Positions 55,113-62,318 of a DNA stretch of 64,000 nt are shown piece by piece; the first letter of the stretch is position 1; each line of letters starts with the position of its first letter. The DNA is taken from positions 1,488,001 through 1,552,000 of the forward strand of contig OZ254079.1 in NCBI GenBank assembly GCA_965267475.1, given 5' to 3'. Below the pieces are notes generated by a model that worked only from the letters and a program-made list of their open reading frames with translations, was not told the DNA's origin and searched no databases. Source of the DNA: JBCBKU01 sp965267475 (GTDB taxonomy: Bacteria > Pseudomonadota > Alphaproteobacteria > Rhodobacterales > Rhodobacteraceae). The position numbers were made by a program, and so were the translations under genes.

Positions 55113-55673
55113 ATGAAGAAAGTCCTGACCATCGCAGCCATTCTGACAGCGCCACCCGCCTTCGCCGACACGCCATTTGAAGGCTATGCAGAGACCTATG
55201 CCGAGGTGGTTAATCATGTTGCCTGTTTTCCGCACGGGATCGATATGATCAGTGCAGGCGATGTCGAAGGAGGCATGGCAGTCTGGAGCGAATGCTGGGG
55301 CGAGGATCTGGTGTCACGTTTAAACTTCGTGGGAGCTTCCATTGTCTGCCCTGGAGAGGACTGCGCGTTTCTAGCGAGCCAGCCAGACCTGAGAGGTCCC
55401 GCAATGCGAGGAGCGCTTGCGCAGATGGGCTTTCAAATGGCCAAGTTCACCGCGACTCACCATCAGCTCGATACGCTAAGCGTTGAGTTCGACGGCCCGA
55501 AAAATGCTACGGTGTCTGGCATGATTACCGCGACGCATTTCAGCGACCATCAAGGACCGGAAACCCATTTTATTCACTGGACTGGCACTTTGATCGACAC
55601 GAAGAACGGATGGCGCATCACGGAGGAAGACCTTTCGACTGTTGGTCATAGCGTCCTCCCTGCTTCGGAGTGA
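55113..55673 (+). CDS. Secreted NTF2-like protein
   Basis: This 186-residue protein has a signal peptide (MKKVLTIAAILTAPPAFA, cleavage after about residue 18). The mature domain resembles an NTF2/SnoaL fold, ending with the usual NGWRITEEDLSTVG strand-helix. Paired cysteines (VACFPHG, SECWGE, VCPGEDC) may form disulfides in the periplasm. A GAGGAG site precedes the ATG. It overlaps the next frame and is divergent from a TetR regulator that probably controls it. Confidence 0.7.
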   Translation: MKKVLTIAAILTAPPAFADTPFEGYAETYAEVVNHVACFPHGIDMISAGDVEGGMAVWSECWGEDLVSRLNFVGASIVCPGEDCAFLASQPDLRGPAMRGALAQMGFQMAKFTATHHQLDTLSVEFDGPKNATVSGMITATHFSDHQGPETHFIHWTGTLIDTKNGWRITEEDLSTVGHSVLPASE

Positions 55674-55744
55674 CGACGTTCCTTCGACTTGATCTGAGAG
55701 GCGGCATGCAGTTCAGATCAAGGCGTTGGTCACAGGGAATTCAA

Positions 55745-56293
55745 ATGAGAGCCATGATCTTTCGACGAGTTACCTTGGCGGTTCTGGCATTGCTGGTCAA
55801 CGTTCCTGTGACCGCGGCTCAGGACATTGTCCTGCCACAGCGCCAGTCGCCAATCCCACAGACAACCAATGGCGTCCCACATGTTCAACTCGGTATTGAA
55901 CCGGACCCCGTCCTCTCGGAATTGCTTCTCGAAAGTGTCGCAACGTTTCCGGGCGTCACTTTAGGGCCCACACGCGTCTCACTACCTGGGGCAGTCGGCT
56001 TCCAAATCGACCAAGACGTGACGCTTGCTCATCCCGAAGTTGTTGTCGGTGGTCGAGAGTTTGCTCATCTTCATCCCGACGGGAGCCTGCACGCTTCGTT
56101 GAATCCAGAATTGGCCGAAGCTGCCGTTCAGGCTGGTTGGGCCGTGTCACATCCATGGGCAAACCAACGCGAAGGCTGGGAGGGATTTGTCATGATCTTC
56201 ACGCCAACCAGCGAGGGCGAGTTGGACGTGGTCACCATGCTGGTCGAGCAGTCCTACAGCTTCGTTACAGGTCGAGAGCTGCAGAAGGAGTAG
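55745..56293 (+). CDS. Exported DUF5519 (luciferase-like domain) protein
   Basis: This 182-residue protein starts at ATG 55745 with a signal peptide (VTLAVLALLVNVPVTAAQ). A longer frame begins at 55670 but lacks that layout at its start. The domain GREFAHLHPDGSLHAS, GWAVSHPWA and ELDVV-SYSFVTGR matches DUF5519, a fold named after a luciferase-related domain but of unknown function. It follows the NTF2-like gene and likely shares its promoter. Confidence 0.75.
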   Translation: MRAMIFRRVTLAVLALLVNVPVTAAQDIVLPQRQSPIPQTTNGVPHVQLGIEPDPVLSELLLESVATFPGVTLGPTRVSLPGAVGFQIDQDVTLAHPEVVVGGREFAHLHPDGSLHASLNPELAEAAVQAGWAVSHPWANQREGWEGFVMIFTPTSEGELDVVTMLVEQSYSFVTGRELQKE

Positions 56294-56541
56294 CTTGGCC
56301 GGCCCATAGCGGACGTTGACCGAAGGGGATCGTTGCTGCACTGCAGTCCGTCGAAGCAGCCATTCGCTGCTATCGCGATTTCTGGAGCATGGCACTAACA
56401 CATTCGCGGCGCAAAAAACGTTGTTATCCTGCGACGGTTAGCGGTCACCTATTCCTTGTTGGGCCTTCTAAAGAAGGCCGCGATTCCGACTCCGACGTGG
56501 TTTCAATTCTGTCCACAAATGTCAAAACAAGGAGACTACAC

Positions 56542-57969
56542 ATGCGCAAAGCTGCCCACGCGCCACCTTTATCGTGCGTTAAAAACATCCTAAGTCTCCC
56601 CTCGCGACGCAGTCCTTACTGGAACATTCTGGAATTCTGCCGCCACATTGGTGTGGAGAAACTGCCTTCAGGCAAATGCCATTGGATGGCGAGGTTTCGT
56701 AGATCCGACGGAAGGTACTGTCAGAAGAGGATAGGAAAACTCGCTCCAATTCACGTAGATGGTTTCGGTTATGATCAAGCACTGGCTCTGGCCAAAAAAT
56801 GGTTCAACGAACCCAGTGTAATGGCATCAGCATCAGAACCTTACGCCGTAGGGACCAACACCAAACTCAGATACACAAAAACGAATGATCGATTCACCGT
56901 CGGTGACGCAATGCACGGCTTCGTCGAATGGAAGCGGATCGCCGCTGCGAGGAGCTACTTCGAGACATCGCTTTCTCTGATTAACCACCACATCATTCCG
57001 CGGCTTGGCGACCTCCCGATTGAAGAACTTAGTCAGTCCGTGTTCACCCAATTCTGCATCGATGTCCTTGAGACCGCTCCCAAAAGAGGCAACAGAAGCC
57101 AAGGCCCCAGAACGCGCCTTGAAGAGTTGGATCATGAGCGACTTAGAAAGCGCAAGAAAACACTCAATACAGTCATTGGCTTGCTTAGAACGGCAATCGA
57201 AATGTCATGGGAGAACGGTGACATTGACAATGAACGCTCATGGCGCCGTTTGCGACGTGTACCGCACGCAGATACTCCACGGCAGTTTTTCCTGACGCGC
57301 TCGCAAGCCAAACGATTGATTGCGTCCTGCCGACACGACTTGGCATTGCTGGTCCAAGCCGCACTTTACTCGGGATGTCGTGTCTCAGAGCTCGCGCAAC
57401 TTAAGGCGCGTGACGTAGGAGGACATGTATTTGGGATCTATGTTGCCCCCATGAAGAGCTATCGGGGGCGATACGTCATCCTTCCGGACGAGGGAATGTC
57501 GTTCTTCCTGGATCAGGTCGCGAGTATGGAAGACGAGGACTTTGTGTTCCGAATGTCGTCTGGCAAAATCTGGTCCGGATGCCACAAGCACTTATTCAAA
57601 GCCGCAGTGCGGCGTGCTCACTTGCCTGAAGGGTTCGTGTTCCATGGACTTCGGCACACATATGCAAGCCAACTTGTACAAGCGGGCACCCCATTGGCGA
57701 TTGTGGCCAAGCAGCTTGGTCATTCCAATACAGATACAGTTAGCAGAACCTACGGCCACCTCTGTTGTGACGCCATCGAAACGGAAATTTCACGTCGTTT
57801 CTCCCCTCTGAAAAAAGCCAGGCATGATGTTCGTCTGCAGAGCCTACGGAACACACTACAAACCAAAAAGGAACCAAGTTGGTCTTGGCCGCGGAAGAAT
57901 CGAAGCAAGGCAGCAGGGGAGGTCGTCGAGTTGTTGCGCGCAAAGGAGGACGAACTGAGAATTCGTTGA
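56542..57969 (+). CDS. Tyrosine recombinase / integrase
   Basis: This 475-residue integrase starts at ATG 56542, chosen because AAGGAG lies eight bases upstream; the frame is open to 56389. A core-binding SAM-like domain spans about residues 120-230. The catalytic domain has Arg in YSGCRVSELAQL, HGLRHTYAS and LGHSNTDTVSRTYGH, with the nucleophile tyrosine in the last. It is unlike the integrase at 25841. It ends one base before a 69-base repeat; no att site is recognised. Confidence 0.92.
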   Translation: MRKAAHAPPLSCVKNILSLPSRRSPYWNILEFCRHIGVEKLPSGKCHWMARFRRSDGRYCQKRIGKLAPIHVDGFGYDQALALAKKWFNEPSVMASASEPYAVGTNTKLRYTKTNDRFTVGDAMHGFVEWKRIAAARSYFETSLSLINHHIIPRLGDLPIEELSQSVFTQFCIDVLETAPKRGNRSQGPRTRLEELDHERLRKRKKTLNTVIGLLRTAIEMSWENGDIDNERSWRRLRRVPHADTPRQFFLTRSQAKRLIASCRHDLALLVQAALYSGCRVSELAQLKARDVGGHVFGIYVAPMKSYRGRYVILPDEGMSFFLDQVASMEDEDFVFRMSSGKIWSGCHKHLFKAAVRRAHLPEGFVFHGLRHTYASQLVQAGTPLAIVAKQLGHSNTDTVSRTYGHLCCDAIETEISRRFSPLKKARHDVRLQSLRNTLQTKKEPSWSWPRKNRSKAAGEVVELLRAKEDELRIR

Positions 57970-57970
57970 T

Positions 57971-58039
57971 CGGCCCATTCCAGACGTTCAGCCCGCTTCC
58001 GGGATTCTGCGTATGCAGCCCGCAATGCGGACATTCACC
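57971..58039 (+). repeat. 69-bp interspersed repeat, copy 2
   Basis: Second copy, starting one base after the integrase stop. With copy 1 at 54246 it brackets the TetR, NTF2-like, DUF5519 and integrase genes as direct repeats. Confidence 0.85.
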
Positions 58040-58074
58040 ATTTTGAACAAGGTCGAAGCTGACAAGGCTATTTG

Positions 58075-58470
58075 TTAAGGCTTAACAGTCACCAAGAGCA
58101 CGATCAGCGCCAACAGGGTTGCCCCAACTGGCAGGAACAATCGACCACTCGTCTCTTCGCCTCCTGGGCTTTCCCAGATGGCACGACGAAGCTTGCCAAC
58201 CAATGCGCCGTGCAAGCCCGAAAGACCAAGAACCAATAGAATTTTCATGCCAAGCCAGCCTGAACTGAACCAACCTCCTTGGACACCCAACAAGATACCA
58301 AATGAGAGGGCAAGGATCATGGCTGGCGTGGTCACTGCCCGGTCGTAGGCCCTCAGCGGCTTCAGGAACCCGTCCACCGGGTATCGGAGGGCGAACGCCA
58401 CAGCGATCATACCACCGATCCAGACGAAGAGCGAAACCAGATGCGCCGCCTTTGTGATTTCGTAGAGCAT
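58075..58470 (-). CDS. CopD-like small membrane protein
   Basis: This 131-residue protein starts at ATG 58470 (MLYEITKAAHLVS), with GAGGAGTGAG upstream; a frame to 58632 was rejected because it runs antiparallel through the next gene. Four hydrophobic segments and AAHLVSLFVWIGGMI plus GWLGMKILLVLGLSGLHG resemble CopD/HemJ-type heme or copper-associated membrane proteins. It overlaps closely with the DUF3817 gene. Function not established. Confidence 0.7.
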   Translation of the reverse strand: MLYEITKAAHLVSLFVWIGGMIAVAFALRYPVDGFLKPLRAYDRAVTTPAMILALSFGILLGVQGGWFSSGWLGMKILLVLGLSGLHGALVGKLRRAIWESPGGEETSGRLFLPVGATLLALIVLLVTVKP

Positions 58471-58471
58471 C

Positions 58472-58756
58472 TCACTCCTCCTCGGACTGACAACGCAGCC
58501 ACCGTTCGTTGACGAACCCCGCTCCTGGAATGAAGGCACCCAGGATGAGCCGTGCGGCTCCAAAGGCATCGATGATCCCTTCAGCCAGTGATCGGATGAC
58601 GAACCAGACGAAGACCATGAATGCGAGGCCATGGATCGGGCCCATGATCGACGTCGCTTGCTCGATGCCTACCCAGTACTTGAGAGGCATGGCGACACCG
58701 AAGAGCAAGATGAGGGTCCAAGCTTCGACAATAGCAGTCCGTCTTAAGCCAATCAT
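58472..58756 (-). CDS. DUF3817 membrane protein
   Basis: This 94-residue protein has three hydrophobic segments and the DUF3817 pattern EAWTLILLFGVAMPLKYW then MGPIHGLAFMVFVW. The family's role is unknown. It leads a two-gene operon with the CopD-like gene, divergent from a TetR regulator. Confidence 0.8.
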   Translation of the reverse strand: MIGLRRTAIVEAWTLILLFGVAMPLKYWVGIEQATSIMGPIHGLAFMVFVWFVIRSLAEGIIDAFGAARLILGAFIPGAGFVNERWLRCQSEEE

Positions 58757-58796
58757 TCATTCGCCTTCACGCCGCGCTTGCGTTTTTCGGATCGAT

Positions 58797-58850
58797 GTAA
58801 ACATTCGTTTTCTTTACGATAGAGATTGGATGAAGTAAACAGTTGTTCAC
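58797..58850. promoter_or_regulatory. GTAAAC repeats, candidate TetR operators
   Basis: GTAAACAGTTGTTCAC (58835-58850) is a near-perfect inverted repeat that ends at the TetR start codon. A second GTAAAC at 58797 is followed by an inverted TTTAC near 58812. Both lie in the divergent promoter region. Confidence 0.55.
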
Positions 58851-59477
58851 ATGCAAATAGAAGCTCGGACAAAGAAGAAGATCTCGGTCAAGGACCGAGC
58901 CGCGACGGAAGCGCGTATCCTTGCGGCAGCGCGCAAGATCTTCTCACGCCGCGGCTATGATGCTGCCGGATTGCGAGAGATTGCAGAGACGGCGAAGGCC
59001 AACGTCTCTTTGATCAGCCGCTACTTTGGCGGCAAAGAGGGACTGCTTGATGCCCTCACAGAACAGTTCGTAACAGCACGACGCGAAGGCGGCTTATCTT
59101 ATCCGCCGCAAGACAAGCTTCGAGATGAAATCTATCACTATCTCCATTCAAAGCTGCGCGATGACGTACGAGATGAAGACATCGTGCGCCTACTCATCAG
59201 TCGCGCCGCAATCGATGCAGATTTCCGCAACAAAGGAGCAGAGAACCTGGACGGCAAGGCAGACGCAAACTTTCGCGAGCGTGTGGCCAACTTGCAAAAG
59301 CGTAGTGTGGTCGCCTCAGACGTGGACATAGACTTGCTTTTTGCCGCTGTGATGCATGTCTCGTTCTCGGTGAATTTTTTCGGAGCGATGGTCGGGGGAA
59401 GACCACATGAAGAGATTGATGCTCTCTTCAGGAACTATGCCGACGCCTTAGCCATCAGCTTGCCCACAAAATCTTAG
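58851..59477 (+). CDS. TetR-family transcriptional regulator
   Basis: This 208-residue protein has a TetR helix-turn-helix (GLREIAETAKANVSLISRYFGGKEGLLDAL) and a helical C-terminal domain of the TetR_C type. It is divergent from the DUF3817-CopD-like pair and probably represses it and itself via the upstream GTAAAC repeats. Confidence 0.9.
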   Translation: MQIEARTKKKISVKDRAATEARILAAARKIFSRRGYDAAGLREIAETAKANVSLISRYFGGKEGLLDALTEQFVTARREGGLSYPPQDKLRDEIYHYLHSKLRDDVRDEDIVRLLISRAAIDADFRNKGAENLDGKADANFRERVANLQKRSVVASDVDIDLLFAAVMHVSFSVNFFGAMVGGRPHEEIDALFRNYADALAISLPTKS

Positions 59478-59654
59478 TCGCTGGCGGCCCAAAGCGGACC
59501 TCGGTCAACGAGGTTGCCGCTGCGTTGCAGCTTCCCCAAAGAAGACATTGACGGTAAACGGCTTGTTGGGCGGCTAGAACTGATCCGATTGCAAAGCCTA
59601 TCGCCAAGTTGCTTTCGCGATGGCGAGCAAGTAAGGCCACCTGCTTTCTATTCC

Positions 59655-60512
59655 TCACAATACAGCGGCACCATGACCTCTGACGGCTTCAAACCCGCCA
59701 TCACGGAAATCCTGATTTGCGGCTAAGGCTCGGTAGAGCAGAACAAGCCAGAAATTCTCGCCAAAAACCTCGGCCTTTTCCTCAGCGCTCTCCAAAAGCT
59801 TCTGAGATACGCGCGCGGCGTCCTGTGCCGTGCCATAAGCGCGAAAAAAGGAACGGTACTGTTCACCAAGGTGTCCAAGGCTCATGCGTCGGTACCGATC
59901 TGCCAGGTTCAGCTTGTCGAAATGAGAACTCAATCGTTGAAAGGTGGCCTGTTCCATGCCAGGCGGCCGCATCATTTGATAGGTGACTGAGAGAATACCG
60001 AACCGAATGCGCGTCCTCACTCTCATGAATTGTCCGTCCGGAATTGGGTCGAAACACGGATGTAGAAACAGCCGGACTTCGGTCTTGCCATCTACAACCA
60101 GATCGTTCTTCCGCAAATTGCAGACACCGCAACTTGGAACGAGATTGGGAGGGAAAATGCTGAATTCTGGATATTTTTCTTTGGGCAGATAATGATCCAA
60201 GGTTGCTGTCTCACCGATCCCACAAAATGGGCAACGCGCGACGATAGGTCGGCCGATTAAAGCCTCACGCAGAGCGGTCATAGGAGCTGTTTCTACAGTG
60301 TAAGCATGTTGCAACGCCTCCTTTTGAACAGCTGTGATGTCTATGGCGTCAAGATCACCCACCTCAGGAAGCGCATCCTCATACTCATTATAGGCGTCTA
60401 ATACTCCGCCGCGAACGTCAATCATTCGCTGGCGACGCGGCTGTCGCTTGGCTGTCGCGATGTCGTCAAACACTTCGGCAGCGTTAACATCGAGAGACGG
60501 GATCGATCGCAC
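59655..60512 (-). CDS. ptuB: Septu-like HNH endonuclease
   Basis: This 285-residue protein has a zinc-stabilised HNH site: CPFC (Cys94, Cys97), LDHYLPKEKYPEF (His107), PPNLVPSC with Asn123, and CGVCNLRKND (Cys128, Cys131). It lies three bases after the AAA ATPase gene, the arrangement of Septu antiphage systems, where PtuB is the nuclease effector and PtuA the ATPase sensor. No signal peptide. The Septu assignment rests on motifs plus gene pairing. Confidence 0.78.
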   Translation of the reverse strand: MRSIPSLDVNAAEVFDDIATAKRQPRRQRMIDVRGGVLDAYNEYEDALPEVGDLDAIDITAVQKEALQHAYTVETAPMTALREALIGRPIVARCPFCGIGETATLDHYLPKEKYPEFSIFPPNLVPSCGVCNLRKNDLVVDGKTEVRLFLHPCFDPIPDGQFMRVRTRIRFGILSVTYQMMRPPGMEQATFQRLSSHFDKLNLADRYRRMSLGHLGEQYRSFFRAYGTAQDAARVSQKLLESAEEKAEVFGENFWLVLLYRALAANQDFRDGGFEAVRGHGAAVL

Positions 60513-60515
60513 GGT

Positions 60516-62078
60516 CTATTCGTCCATCTCGTCCTTGGTGCTCAAGATGTATGAGCGTGCGGCGAAGCCAAGCGGAAATCCGAACATTTCTTCAATCTCT
60601 TCAAGGGTTTTTTCCCTTGCGATCGTGCTCAGTGTCTCATGCCAATCGGTCGATCCATCCCCTAGGTTAAAAACCTGTTCAGTGATCACGCCGATGCTTT
60701 CCGCAAAAGTCTCGATCTTTGCATTGACTATGCTGTTTTTGTCGCCAGCCCGGCGGATGACCCGAACAAATCTTGCGGGGGTTTCCTGAAGAACCACAGG
60801 GGAGTGGGTAGCAATTACGGCGTAGCCATCAAATGTCTCGAGGCAGGTGCGAATGCTCCTGAGAAATGAGGCTAGCAAAGGTGGGTGGAGATGCGTTTCC
60901 GGTTCATCAATCAAGACCAGAGTTGGCTTGGTACCAGAAATGAACGCAGTGATTTCGGTAATGATTTTCAGCACTACCTTGTGTCCGCTGCTAAGGTCAC
61001 GAAACATCTCTACGATGTCGTCAGTGCTCTGGTTGGTGTATAATTGAGTGAGGCCGATCCGTTGAAATGACGGATCTCGGAGCAACGGCTTCAAGATCTC
61101 GAGATACTCTGACGTCCGTTCCAACTTGCGCACCCGGTGCCATGCATCGATGAATTCGTCCTCAACTTCATCTGGTGTGCGCAAGCGATACACTTGATCT
61201 GCGCCAGCCTCGTGGGCTTCAGATCGTTCCCTCAACCCGCAATAAACATAACCAAAGATTTCGCCTTCACTGTTGAGGCGCTCCTTTTCAACTTCACTTC
61301 TACCGGGAATAACAAATGTGTCGAAAGCGCTGTAGGAGACCACAATCACCGACTTGACCGGTGGCTCATTCCCGACGAAACGGCCAGCGCGGTCCTCGAG
61401 CAGGGCTTCTTTTGTCGAGTAGCCGTACCCACTTGCAACGATCGCCAAATTGGACAGAAGACGGGTCTTGCCCGTTCCGTTGTAGCCAATCAGAGCGTTG
61501 ATCCTGTTTGGAAGCCGATTGGTTCTCCGAAAATCAAACTCAGCAGTGAAAGAGTTGGAGAACTCCGACACCCGCGTCTTGAACTTCATCACAAACCCGC
61601 GTCTTCTTCGTCTGCTGGGTTGTTTTGGGGCCTGCAGAAGTCGCGTGGCATCAGCAATTGTTCGTTTTGCGCCGCTGAAGCGTAAAAGCGAAACTTGATA
61701 TCCTTCCGTATCCTCCACAGCCGCTTTCGCATCATCATCAATGGCAACATCCCTAAGCCCTCGGAGAAAGGGCTCAAACACTTCACGTCCCAGTTTGTAT
61801 AGAGTCTCGTAGTAATCGAGATCGGCTCCAAGTGAGGCGTAACCTTCAGGAAGCTGCGAAAACGGCCTTCTGGGCATCTCAGTGTAACCGCTAGTCCGAT
61901 CCGCCTCGATTATTTTCACACTGCCTAGGTCAATACTTTCTATTTTCGAAAGCTTAAGCGTAACGTGAAATGTCGACTTATAGCCGTAGTCGTCCCAATT
62001 GTCCTGAACCAACTCAGCGTGAGGGTAACGGCCGGTCTTAGGGGATTTTCCCTCTCTGAAAATGACAACGAAGCGCAA
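60516..62078 (-). CDS. ptuA: Septu-like AAA/ABC-type ATPase
   Basis: This 520-residue ATPase has Walker A GYNGTGKT (residues 198-205), signature LSSGHKVVL (about 362), Walker B LVLIDEPETHLHPP (about 387) and a switch histidine in IATHSP. This is the ABC-ATPase arrangement of OLD/PtuA-type proteins. No TOPRIM domain is present. The first 160 residues form an extra domain of unknown type, ending in an arginine-rich stretch (PSRRRRRGF), unusual for simple PtuA. It is paired with the HNH gene. Confidence 0.8.
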   Translation of the reverse strand: MRFVVIFREGKSPKTGRYPHAELVQDNWDDYGYKSTFHVTLKLSKIESIDLGSVKIIEADRTSGYTEMPRRPFSQLPEGYASLGADLDYYETLYKLGREVFEPFLRGLRDVAIDDDAKAAVEDTEGYQVSLLRFSGAKRTIADATRLLQAPKQPSRRRRRGFVMKFKTRVSEFSNSFTAEFDFRRTNRLPNRINALIGYNGTGKTRLLSNLAIVASGYGYSTKEALLEDRAGRFVGNEPPVKSVIVVSYSAFDTFVIPGRSEVEKERLNSEGEIFGYVYCGLRERSEAHEAGADQVYRLRTPDEVEDEFIDAWHRVRKLERTSEYLEILKPLLRDPSFQRIGLTQLYTNQSTDDIVEMFRDLSSGHKVVLKIITEITAFISGTKPTLVLIDEPETHLHPPLLASFLRSIRTCLETFDGYAVIATHSPVVLQETPARFVRVIRRAGDKNSIVNAKIETFAESIGVITEQVFNLGDGSTDWHETLSTIAREKTLEEIEEMFGFPLGFAARSYILSTKDEMDE

Positions 62079-62318
62079 TGCAGTCAGCCAATACTGTGTC
62101 TTTTATTATTGAATTTTTGCAATGATTTACGTGATTTCAACGAGAAGTCTCCCGCAACCCTCACACGCAACTATACCGTCAGGGCAATTGGAACACCATA
62201 TGTAGGTTCCGATCGGCCGCGCGCCCTAGAAAAGAGACATAGGCACCGGTTGCCGGCCAAAAGCTGACCTTGCGCGTAGCTGAACCCATTGGATGCGATA
62301 TTCTGCGAACAGATTTGA

